Source: an uncultured Chthoniobacterales bacterium | GTDB taxonomy: Bacteria; Verrucomicrobiota; Verrucomicrobiia; Chthoniobacterales; UBA10450 | NCBI GenBank assembly: GCA_955652255.1 | Contig: CATPAW010000063.1 | Location: forward strand, 1 to 5,111 | DNA: 5,111 nucleotides | Direction: 5' to 3' | In this document: one piece after another, positions 1-5,111 of the stretch | Layout of the letters: the number at the start of each line of letters is the position of its first letter | Position numbering within the stretch: the first letter of the stretch is position 1 | Notes under the pieces: generated by a model | The model's database searches: none | Seen by the model: only the letters and a program-made list of their open reading frames with translations | What the model was told of the DNA's origin: nothing | Translations under genes and position numbers: made by a program

Positions 1-924
1 CATCTGGTCTGGTGGTTCCCGTGGTCGGTTGCCATTCTTCCCGGAGCGATCTTTGCCTGGCGAAAAGTGATTCGTCCGCGGGGATTGGAATTTGCCGAGG
101 CGTTGCCGTTGTGTTGGATGGCGGTCGTTTTTCTGCCGCTTCTGATCATCGGACAACGTCAGGATTATTATTCGATGAACATGTGGAGCGCGCTCGCGAT
201 TTTTGCCGCGACCGCATGGGACAGACTGCCGCGGCAATGGCAAGTCACGGGCCCCGGTCTCGTTGGAATAGCCGGGATCGCTGCCGGATGGTTAGCTCTG
301 TGGCACCCGCATTTCGCATCAGCAAGCAGGGCTCGCGGAGAGAGTGAAGATGGCAGTTGGACAACGTGGGACGCGTTACAAACGCTTCCGCCATCGGCTT
401 GGGAAATTTTGCGTCCGATGCTTACGGTGATCGCTATTTCCCTCATCGTCGCGTCGATAATCGCCGTTTATCTCGCAACGAAACGGCGGCCGCGACTTTG
501 TCTGAGCGTTTTAGCCGCGGCGGTGGTGCCGATTGGACTTTCGTTGGCGGACAGCGTCGCGCGCATGGCGCCACAATTTTCACTCGCAGATGCGGCTCGG
601 TTTTTGGAGAGCAGGCTCACCGACAAAGATGCAGTCGTTTACGAAGGAGAACTCGATGATGCCAGCAGTCTTGTTTTTTATTTGCACCGTCACTTTTATT
701 TGGTGAACGAGCCCGACGACGACGAAATGCACATTCCGGGTGGAATGAACCCTTCGGTCAATGAGGAGGCGATCCTGCGTCACTGGGGTGATCCCGAGGG
801 GATTTTCTTGATCATCAACCAAGATCGCGTTCCGCATTGGCAGCACGTTTTGACGACCCGCTTTCATATTTATCACCAGATGATGGCGAGCGGTCGATAT
901 ATTGTCCTGAGTAATCAGCTATAG
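1..924 (+). CDS. ArnT/PMT-like membrane glycosyltransferase, C-terminal part (5' end outside window)
   Basis: The reading frame is open from the first base and ends at TAG 922-924, giving 307 residues with no N-terminus, so the gene starts upstream of the window. What is visible is an integral membrane protein with about six hydrophobic segments. They lie near residues 4-20, 32-50, 57-72, 84-100, 140-160 and 163-186. A soluble C-terminal domain of about 115 residues follows. A short polar loop reading GQRQDYYSMN sits between the second and third segments. In ArnT-like transferases a similar K/R-x-x-YY loop precedes the late membrane helices. The tail contains VVYEGELDDASSLVFYLHR, which resembles the periplasmic end domain of these enzymes. 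Family members (GT39/GT83, PMT_2) move a sugar from a polyprenyl-phosphate donor onto lipid or protein on the outer face of the inner membrane. The catalytic N-terminal loops are not in view, so donor and acceptor cannot be named. A GTG at 67 is an internal codon, not a start. Confidence 0.72.
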   Translation, partial: HLVWWFPWSVAILPGAIFAWRKVIRPRGLEFAEALPLCWMAVVFLPLLIIGQRQDYYSMNMWSALAIFAATAWDRLPRQWQVTGPGLVGIAGIAAGWLALWHPHFASASRARGESEDGSWTTWDALQTLPPSAWEILRPMLTVIAISLIVASIIAVYLATKRRPRLCLSVLAAAVVPIGLSLADSVARMAPQFSLADAARFLESRLTDKDAVVYEGELDDASSLVFYLHRHFYLVNEPDDDEMHIPGGMNPSVNEEAILRHWGDPEGIFLIINQDRVPHWQHVLTTRFHIYHQMMASGRYIVLSNQL

Positions 925-1005
925 CCGAGGCCCTTCTGAACAATACCGACATCGCATTTGAAAAAAGCCATCTTCGCGGTAGCTTTCGCGCTCATTTCCC
1001 GATCT

Positions 1006-1161
1006 ATGTCACAGCATCGAAGCCTCAGAGGAGCCAGCACGATCGTCGCGAAACGCAATGTTCTAAAGCGTTTCGAGCGGGTCGAACTGCTCAAGAAACG
1101 CGGCCAATGGAAAGAAGGCCGCAAAGTGATCGGCCTTCCCAAAACCAAGCCGGACGCGTAA
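1006..1161 (+). CDS. Small basic protein of the PVC-bacteria family (possible ribosome-associated protein)
   Basis: This 51-residue protein contains 15 Lys/Arg against 4 acidic residues. Its pattern is MSQHRSLR near the start, then KRNVLKRFERVELLKKRG (residues 16-33), then a W-K-E-G stretch (35-38) and the ending GLPKTKP (43-49). From memory this is the signature of a small basic protein family found in Verrucomicrobia, Planctomycetes and Chlamydiae (TIGR04137, as I recall). I know of no proven biochemical role; a link to rRNA or ribosomes has been suggested by name and composition only. The start chosen is ATG 1006 because similarity begins at MSQH. A TTG at 958 in the same frame would add 16 hydrophobic residues that are not part of the family pattern. 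No Shine-Dalgarno sequence is visible before either start. The gene stands alone, 81 bp after the glycosyltransferase and 83 bp before the pseudouridine synthase. It is intact. Confidence 0.82.
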   Translation: MSQHRSLRGASTIVAKRNVLKRFERVELLKKRGQWKEGRKVIGLPKTKPDA

Positions 1162-1167
1162 ACTAGA

Positions 1168-1239
1168 CGTGAATCGTTAAAGCGTTACATCGTTGCATCG
1201 GGCGGCCCGATTTACGATTCACGAATCTCGGTTTAACGA
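1168..1239. repeat. Overlapping inverted repeats and short tandem repeats in the leader of the pseudouridine synthase gene
   Basis: Several pairings are seen directly. (a) CGTGAATCGT at 1168-1177 is a perfect 10-bp inverted match to ACGATTCACG at 1214-1223. (b) ATCGGG 1197-1202, loop CGG, CCCGAT 1206-1211 forms a small GC-rich hairpin that nests inside (a). (c) TCGTTAAA 1174-1181 is an 8-bp inverted match to TTTAACGA 1232-1239, so it competes with (a) for bases 1174-1177. (d) GATTC 1216-1220 and GAATC 1223-1227 form a short palindrome. Three CGTT-led 8-mers start at exactly 8-base spacing (1175, 1183, 1191). The inner hairpin is followed by only a few T residues, so it would be at most a weak terminator for the upstream small gene. 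The function is unknown; the repeats themselves are certain. Confidence 0.6.
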
Positions 1240-1244
1240 CTTCT

Positions 1245-1964
1245 GTGCGCCTCAATCGGTTCCTTGCCGCAGCCGGCGTCGGTTCACGGCGAAAATGTGA
1301 TGAATTGATCGCGGCCGGACGCGTCACCATCAACGGCCGGGTTTGCACAAATTTCAGCGCGCAACCCAGCGAGCGCGATCATGTGAAAGTCGATCGCAAG
1401 CTCGTTCATCTCGAGCGCGCGATGACGATTGCGTTACACAAACCGGCGGGATTTGTTTCGACTCGCAGTGATCCTCACACTCGCGACACGGTTTTCGATT
1501 TGTTGCCGCCAAAGTTTCCACGCCTTTTCAATATTGGACGTCTCGATGCCCAGAGTGAAGGATTGCTCCTGCTAACGAACGACGGTGATCTCGCGCAGCA
1601 ACTCACGCACCCGCGCTTCAAGATCGAGAAAGAATACGAAGTCACCCTAGATCGACAGTGGCAGAGCGAGCACGCGCCGAAACTCTTGCGCGGAATTTTT
1701 CTGGACGGCCAGCGCGCCCAAATTGCGCGAGTGCAACCGATCGGGCCGACGCGATTGCGGCTGGTGCTTCGACAGGGAATCAATCAACAAATCCGGCGAA
1801 TGGTTTACGCCGTCGGCTACGAAGTGAAACGGCTCGTTCGAGTCAGAATTGGAAATCTGCGCTTAGGCGGGTTGCCGCGCGGACATTGGCGCCCAGTGAC
1901 AAAAGCCGAGCTCGCAAGTTTGACGCGGATTCAAAACACGCCGCGCGGGCGCGAAAGCAGATAG
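1245..1964 (+). CDS. rRNA/tRNA pseudouridine synthase, RsuA/RluB/RluF family
   Basis: This is a complete protein of 239 residues. It isomerises a specific uridine to pseudouridine in structured RNA, in the cytoplasm. An S4 RNA-binding domain occupies roughly residues 1-58 (RLNRFLAAAGVGSRR, then AGRVTING). The synthase domain begins near LHKPAGFVST (64-73). The family's catalytic motif GRLDAQSEGLLLLTNDGDL lies at 98-116, with Asp101 as the expected nucleophile. The C-terminal motif is QGINQQIRRM (177-186), followed by GYEVKRLVRVRIGNLRLGGLP. The Q-G-x-N-x-Q-I-R-R-M form and the L-x-G-L-P-x-G-x-W ending resemble RluF (23S rRNA U2604 and some tRNA) more than RluB or RsuA. The exact target is inferred, so no symbol is given. 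The start is GTG 1245 because no in-frame start lies between it and the TGA at 1170, and RLNRF is the normal S4 beginning. No Shine-Dalgarno is visible. The 3' end overlaps the convergent DUF2752 gene. Confidence 0.93.
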   Translation: MRLNRFLAAAGVGSRRKCDELIAAGRVTINGRVCTNFSAQPSERDHVKVDRKLVHLERAMTIALHKPAGFVSTRSDPHTRDTVFDLLPPKFPRLFNIGRLDAQSEGLLLLTNDGDLAQQLTHPRFKIEKEYEVTLDRQWQSEHAPKLLRGIFLDGQRAQIARVQPIGPTRLRLVLRQGINQQIRRMVYAVGYEVKRLVRVRIGNLRLGGLPRGHWRPVTKAELASLTRIQNTPRGRESR

Positions 1965-2356
1965 ATCCAGTTCGACAGCAACGCGACGATCACAGCGAGC
2001 CGAACGAAATTTTTTTCGACCTGGCTAAATTGGACGATGCGCAATCGCGGCGCGCGTGTCACCAAAACCCCAAATGCGTAGGCATTGAAGATCGACAATC
2101 CGCAGAGAAAGCTGAAGACGAGCGGATTCCATTTCCACGCGCGCGCAAAATCGAGATGGAAGAACGCAATAGCCGAGCGGGTCGCGCCGCAAGTCATACA
2201 GGGATGGCCGGTGATCGACAAAAAGATGCAATGCGGCCACGGCAAACCGACGGCAAACCAGACCGCGGCCAAACCGAGTCCGACCACACTGACGCTTAAC
2301 CAGACCAGCTCGTGATCCGTTTGTCCTGGAGCGAGCGGCCGGCGAACAATTCGCAT
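1931..2356 (-). CDS. DUF2752 family small membrane protein
   Basis: This is a 141-residue inner-membrane protein of unknown biochemical function. The family motif is plain: Cys43 in PHC, then TGHPCMTCGATR at 49-60 (Cys53, Cys56), followed by an F-x-x-A-x-x-x-NPL segment ending at 77-79. Hydrophobic helices lie near 18-38, 78-98 and 117-134, so about three membrane spans. The P-C-x-x-C-G core could bind a metal or form a disulfide; that is inference only. The start chosen is ATG 2356, 7 bp after the TGA of the GYF_2-Yip1 gene. A TTG at 2395 would add 13 residues but would lie inside that upstream gene. No Shine-Dalgarno is seen, so translational coupling to the upstream gene is likely. The last 34 bp are shared, antisense, with the end of the pseudouridine synthase gene. 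Genes of this family often sit beside other small membrane-protein genes, as here. Confidence 0.88.
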   Translation of the reverse strand: MRIVRRPLAPGQTDHELVWLSVSVVGLGLAAVWFAVGLPWPHCIFLSITGHPCMTCGATRSAIAFFHLDFARAWKWNPLVFSFLCGLSIFNAYAFGVLVTRAPRLRIVQFSQVEKNFVRLAVIVALLSNWIYLLSRPRGVF

Positions 2357-2363
2357 CAAAATG

Positions 2364-3275
2364 TCACTGGCCGCTATGTTGCATGAGCGCGCCAATGCCG
2401 ACGCCGAGCATTAACAAAACGACCAGTAGGCCGCCGCAGCAGATCACAACCGGCAACAACACAGCCAGCACCGCGCGGCCGATATCGGTTTCGTGGCTAC
2501 GCGCGATTCCAATGCAATCTGCGACGAGCATCCAAATCAGCGCGATCCATAGGCCGCAGCATGGAACGACGTCGAACAGGGCGGTCGCGCCGTATGCAAA
2601 GCTCAGAGCTCGGAAACTTGTTTCAAAGGTTTTATTCGCGCCACCGGCAATCATCAAAAAGACATGCACCAACGCAGACCAGATAAACAAAACGATCGCG
2701 ATGATGATCGGTGCCATGATCAGTCGAACGATGAGCATCGCACCGCCAAGGCTTGCTCCGATCAGGTTGTCCAAGGAACTCTGCTGCGACAACGCTGCGG
2801 CCAATCCGAGGGAATGGATGACCGCCGACAGTAATGTCCAAATAATCACGCCGATGCTGCCGCCAATTACACCGAATAGAAGCGGGTCACCCAGCCCGCC
2901 TTCAGTGCGCATGACAGTGAACGCTTCGGTCGGGCGCGCAAGAACGATCATTACAGTTTGCGCAAAACCGTTGAGAAACCCGATCGAGTGGCGCTGCTCC
3001 CACGGCAATCCGCTTCGCGGCGCGACCGCGGTGGTTGTCGATCCTGCCGTCGGAGCAGCCGGTACTGGAGCCTGCGGAGGTGGCGTAGCGGTGGCCGCTG
3101 CTGGAAGATCCTGAGCGAACTCGGCGAACTGTGAGAGCGGCTGCCAATTCGCCATTCCTTCTTTCCAACCAAGATCGCTTCCGACAAAACGGCCGGCGCG
3201 AATTCCTTCGCGAACTTGTTCCTCCGGAATCACGCCCAGACTGGTTGCGCCCCGATTAACGTGAATCATCGCCAT
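2364..3275 (-). CDS. GYF_2 domain - Yip1 domain membrane protein
   Basis: This 303-residue protein has two clear parts. Residues about 3-50 form a GYF_2 (DUF4339) domain. It reads IHVNRG, then VREGIRAGRFVGSDLGW, then EGMANWQPLS, which is the characteristic tryptophan-rich ending. An Ala/Pro/Thr-rich linker (57-88) leads to a Yip1-like membrane domain, roughly 100-298. That domain begins with VLARPTEAF and has hydrophobic segments near 132-153, 176-210 (probably two), 224-258 and 267-298. GYF-type domains usually bind proline-rich peptides or mediate protein-protein contacts, and Yip1-type domains are polytopic with no known catalytic activity. The likely role is a membrane scaffold or adaptor with its N-terminal domain in the cytoplasm; this is inference. 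The start is ATG 3275; ATG 3269 is only two codons downstream and equally compatible with the domain. The gene lies 42 bp after the glycosylase and 7 bp before the DUF2752 gene on the same strand. Confidence 0.87.
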   Translation of the reverse strand: MAMIHVNRGATSLGVIPEEQVREGIRAGRFVGSDLGWKEGMANWQPLSQFAEFAQDLPAAATATPPPQAPVPAAPTAGSTTTAVAPRSGLPWEQRHSIGFLNGFAQTVMIVLARPTEAFTVMRTEGGLGDPLLFGVIGGSIGVIIWTLLSAVIHSLGLAAALSQQSSLDNLIGASLGGAMLIVRLIMAPIIIAIVLFIWSALVHVFLMIAGGANKTFETSFRALSFAYGATALFDVVPCCGLWIALIWMLVADCIGIARSHETDIGRAVLAVLLPVVICCGGLLVVLLMLGVGIGALMQHSGQ

Positions 3276-3283
3276 AATGCCGC

Positions 3284-3312
3284 GTTTTAGTGAGCGCTGC
3301 CGGCAAAGTCAA
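3284..3312 (-). promoter_or_regulatory. Candidate sigma-70-type promoter for the GYF_2-Yip1 / DUF2752 pair
   Basis: On the minus strand, TTGACT (3312-3307) matches 5 of 6 bases of the -35 consensus. TAAAAC (3289-3284) matches 4 of 6 bases of the -10 consensus, and the spacer is exactly 17 bases. The expected transcription start, about 6-8 bases further on, falls at or just before ATG 3275. The mRNA would therefore be leaderless or nearly so, which fits the absence of a Shine-Dalgarno. The -35 overlaps a 6-bp palindrome (3304-3309 with 3312-3317) lying right at the glycosylase stop codon. A chance match is possible. Confidence 0.35.
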
Positions 3313-3317
3313 CTTTG

Positions 3318-3935
3318 TTAGGCTCCGCCGTCGTTATCGAGTGCGCGCCAGAAATACCAGGCCGCTACTGAGCGATGGGGGCGCCATTTTTCACCCAGCT
3401 TCATCAGCTGTTTCGGTTTGGGAAGTTTTCTCTTACCAAACGTTTTCGCGAATCCTTTGCGCACGCCGTAATCGTCCACTGGCCAGACGTCGGGCCGGCC
3501 GAGATCGAAAAGAAGCAGCATCTCGACGGTCCAACGCCCAATCCCACGAACAGTGATCAGACGCGCGATGATTTCTTCGTCGCTCATCTTCGCCAATCTG
3601 CGCGCGCTCGGCACCGTCCCGTCGATCGTTTTTGCGGCCAGATCCTTGATCGCCGCGATTTTGTTGCGTGAAAGTCCGGCGCCGCGGAGCTTTTCATCCG
3701 GCGTTTCCAGGATCCGTTTCGGATCGAGATACTTTCGGCGCGGATAGAGCGCGCGGACGCGTTTCCAAATGGTTGCGGCAGCTTTTCCGCTTAACTGTTG
3801 ATAAGCGATCGATTCGGCGAGCGCATCGAACGGCCTCATTGAGCTTTCCGGCTTAACATTGTAACGCAACGAACGCGCGATCAGCGCGGCCATCCGCGGA
3901 TCGATCCCCGCCAGATATTCTTCGGGTGTAATCAT
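3318..3935 (-). CDS. DNA-3-methyladenine glycosylase II-like protein (AlkA-type HhH-GPD glycosylase)
   Basis: This 205-residue protein is a predicted base-excision repair enzyme that removes alkylated bases such as 3-methyladenine from DNA by cutting the N-glycosidic bond. Residues 43-60 (IAYQQLSGKAAATIWKRV) match the start of the HhH-GPD domain. GLSRNKIAAIKDLA lies at 87-100. The helix-hairpin-helix is at about 124-144 (VRGIGRWTVEMLL). It is followed by VWPVDDYGVRKGF (150-162), where Asp155, the second Asp, aligns with the catalytic Asp of AlkA (Asp238 in E. coli). WRPHRSVAAWYFWRAL near the end is also typical. At 205 residues it lacks the extra N-terminal domain of E. coli AlkA (282) and resembles the compact bacterial/yeast MAG1-like form, so no symbol is assigned. 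The start is ATG 3935; a TTG at 3974 would add 13 unrelated residues. It is divergent from the hydrolase remnant and upstream of the membrane-protein pair on the same strand. Confidence 0.9.
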   Translation of the reverse strand: MITPEEYLAGIDPRMAALIARSLRYNVKPESSMRPFDALAESIAYQQLSGKAAATIWKRVRALYPRRKYLDPKRILETPDEKLRGAGLSRNKIAAIKDLAAKTIDGTVPSARRLAKMSDEEIIARLITVRGIGRWTVEMLLLFDLGRPDVWPVDDYGVRKGFAKTFGKRKLPKPKQLMKLGEKWRPHRSVAAWYFWRALDNDGGA

Positions 3936-4000
3936 GAACGAACTTCTTTTCGCCCAGGAAAATGTTTTGCTCAACCGCGCGTTTTCGTTTCCGTAAAACC

Positions 4001-4237
4001 ATGGCGCAAACGCAACTCACCTGGTATGGGCAATCGGGTTTCAAAATCGTCACCCCGGGCGGAAAAGTGCTTTTGGTCGACCCGCGGCTGACCAATCCCG
4101 TTTTTGAAAAAGGCAAAGATGAATTGGCTGCTCTCAAAGATGTCGATCTAATATTGCTTTCAAGGCAAGAATTAAAAAAGCGCGGGACAAAAACAAAGCT
4201 ACGAGTAATGAACGTCGGAGAGACGATTACAGTTTAA
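4001..4237 (+). pseudogene. UPF0173-type metal-dependent hydrolase with internal deletion (remnant or very short variant)
   Basis: This open frame encodes 78 residues. Residues 1-54 match the start of the UPF0173/MBL-fold metal-dependent hydrolases (usually about 220-260 residues): LTWYGQSGFKIVTPGGKVLL, then VDPRLTNP, then KDVDLILLS. In the family the next residues are the metal ligands H-x-H-x-D-H. Here they are missing. The sequence instead jumps, in frame, to RQELKKRG and ends VMNVGETITV. That resembles the family's usual C-terminus, where a G-E-T-I beta strand closes the fold. About 150 central residues, including all metal ligands, appear to be lost, with the joint near 4160-4166. I searched the other frames around the joint by eye and found no HxHxDH. 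The product cannot be a working hydrolase of this type. The start is ATG 4001; an in-frame ATG at 3962 adds 13 residues without family resemblance. It could be a decayed gene, a retained mini-protein or an assembly join error. Confidence 0.68.
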
Positions 4238-4297
4238 GCTTTCGACGAGGAAGATTTGAAGTTATCGAGATCAAAGCCGTCGAAAAGAAGAGACAAA

Positions 4298-5111
4298 ATG
4301 GGTATTTTGGGAGATGGGGCTGCGTTGGTTGAGAATCTCGTTCCAGCCGGTCTGATCACGGCGGCGAGTAAATTGGCAGAAGCGCCGGTCGGCCTGGCTG
4401 ACGTGGCGACAAGACTCGTCGAAGCCCTAGCGATTAATTCGATCACAGAGAAAACGCGGCGCGGGCGACGCGTTATCATCAAGCGCCGCAATCTCCACAG
4501 CCAGCAGTTAGCCGACCTGACCAATCTCTATTTTCGCATGGCGGACATTCCGATTCGGTTCTGGAGCAAGGTGGAAGATTGGCAGCGTTGGGAAGTTGGC
4601 TGCTTCGAGATGCTCAATGGCGATTGTTTTCGCGCCTATGCTTCCGGCACAAGATGCGTCATTGCTGAGAAGCTTCGGGGCGAAAGCTTATGGGAACACC
4701 TCAATCGCGGCACGCTCACACGCCGAATGTTGCAGGCTGCGGCGGCTGAATTTCGCCGCGCCCATCAATTTTGGAGCGACTATTTCCACGGCCGCTGGTC
4801 CCACGGCGATGGCACTACCCAGAATGTGATCTACGATTCGAGCAGTAACCGCGCACGACTGATTGACTTTGAAATTGTCCATGAAAAATCGCTCGCGGCC
4901 GCTGCCCGACAGGCGGACGATTTGCTCGTCTTCCTGCTCGACATGGTGGGAATCGTGCCGAGCCGACAATGGTTGCCGTTTTCGATGACCTTCCTGGAAG
5001 CGTACGGCGATGGAGAAGTTATCGTTCAGCTCAGAAAACAACTCGATCTCCCTGGCGGACTGGCTTGGATCTGGTGGGGCGTGCGCACCAATTTCACCAA
5101 CCCCGGAAAAG
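4298..5111 (+). CDS. Kinase-like phosphotransferase (APH / lipopolysaccharide-kinase type fold), 3' end outside window
   Basis: Reading from ATG 4298 the frame stays open to the window end, giving 271 residues and no stop. The C-terminal half carries the core of the protein-kinase-like fold. WSHGDGTTQNVIYD at 167-180 has His169, Asp171 (catalytic base) and Asn176. ARLIDFEIVHE follows at 186-196, with Asp190 in the DFG position but reading DFE. Upstream, RVIIKRR (58-64) could supply the ATP-contacting Lys62. EVGCFEML (99-106) could supply the helix-C Glu, and VIAEKLRGESLWEHL (121-135) looks like the hinge. No clear glycine-rich loop is seen, and residues 1-50 are an unassigned extension. The HGD-x5-N plus DFE combination resembles WaaP/Kdo kinase-like and aminoglycoside-phosphotransferase-like families more than Ser/Thr kinases. 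The substrate is unknown. A TTG at 4256, preceded by GAGGA, is an alternative start adding 14 residues. The gene is in the same frame as the hydrolase remnant and 60 bp after it. Confidence 0.72.
   Translation, partial: MGILGDGAALVENLVPAGLITAASKLAEAPVGLADVATRLVEALAINSITEKTRRGRRVIIKRRNLHSQQLADLTNLYFRMADIPIRFWSKVEDWQRWEVGCFEMLNGDCFRAYASGTRCVIAEKLRGESLWEHLNRGTLTRRMLQAAAAEFRRAHQFWSDYFHGRWSHGDGTTQNVIYDSSSNRARLIDFEIVHEKSLAAAARQADDLLVFLLDMVGIVPSRQWLPFSMTFLEAYGDGEVIVQLRKQLDLPGGLAWIWWGVRTNFTNPGK

Noticed and set aside
958..1005. A TTG-initiated 16-residue hydrophobic extension of the small basic protein, resembling a signal peptide
   Set aside because: The family pattern starts at MSQH (ATG 1006). 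A secreted version of this highly basic protein is unlikely, and no ribosome site precedes the TTG.
1197..1213. Intrinsic terminator after the small basic protein gene
   Set aside because: The 6-bp stem is too short and the following T run is only about three bases, one of them inside the stem. It is kept only as part of the repeat cluster.
1658..2299. A 213-codon plus-strand open frame spanning the pseudouridine synthase end and the DUF2752 gene
   Set aside because: It is low-complexity, Arg/Asp/Ala-rich out-of-frame translation overlapping two well-supported genes on both strands.
2383..3114. A 243-codon plus-strand open frame opposite the GYF_2-Yip1 gene
   Set aside because: It is an antisense shadow. 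Its translation shows no family pattern, whereas the minus strand encodes clear GYF_2 and Yip1 domains.
3936..4000. Divergent promoters between the glycosylase and the hydrolase remnant
   Set aside because: Promoters are expected here, but I could not find paired -35/-10 hexamers with acceptable spacing on either strand.
4238..4297. Stop-codon readthrough fusing the hydrolase remnant to the kinase-like protein
   Set aside because: The two frames match and no stop lies between TAA 4235-4237 and ATG 4298. However, no readthrough context or family fusion is known to me, so frame agreement is most simply chance.
4234..4524. Minus-strand open frame opposite the kinase N-terminus
   Set aside because: It has no recognisable domain and lies antisense to a long open frame with kinase motifs.

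Overview
The window is moderately GC-rich, densely coded chromosomal DNA, most likely from a soil or aquatic member of Verrucomicrobia (PVC group). The strongest taxonomic hint is a 51-residue, very basic protein at 1006-1161. It has the pattern of a small basic protein family that I know from Verrucomicrobia, Planctomycetes and Chlamydiae. The GYF_2-Yip1 membrane protein and the DUF2752 protein, and the general absence of Shine-Dalgarno sequences, fit that lineage but do not prove it.

Layout from left to right. Positions 1-924 (+) hold the C-terminal 307 residues of an ArnT/PMT-like membrane glycosyltransferase cut by the window edge. Positions 1006-1161 (+) hold the small basic protein. Positions 1168-1239 are an intergenic patch packed with overlapping inverted repeats. 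Positions 1245-1964 (+) hold a complete RsuA/RluB/RluF-family pseudouridine synthase. Its 3' end overlaps, tail to tail by 34 bp, a three-gene minus-strand cluster. In transcription order that cluster is a compact AlkA-type DNA glycosylase (3935-3318), a GYF_2-Yip1 membrane protein (3275-2364) and a DUF2752 membrane protein (2356-1931). Divergent from the glycosylase across 65 bp, positions 4001-4237 (+) hold a drastically shortened UPF0173-type metal-dependent hydrolase that lacks its metal-binding core. Positions 4298-5111 (+) hold the start and most of a kinase-like phosphotransferase that runs off the right edge.

The genes do not form one pathway. The small basic protein and the pseudouridine synthase may share a translation/rRNA theme. 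The GYF_2-Yip1 and DUF2752 genes are only 7 bp apart and are probably co-transcribed, acting in the inner membrane. A promoter-like sequence lies between the glycosylase and the GYF_2-Yip1 gene, so that pair may be expressed independently of the glycosylase.

I saw no RNA gene, CRISPR array, insertion sequence, attachment site or toxin/defence module. No gene-free stretch exceeds 300 bp; the longest gaps are about 60-85 bp. The least ordinary items are the hollowed-out hydrolase, the structured leader before the pseudouridine synthase and the divergent kinase-like protein.
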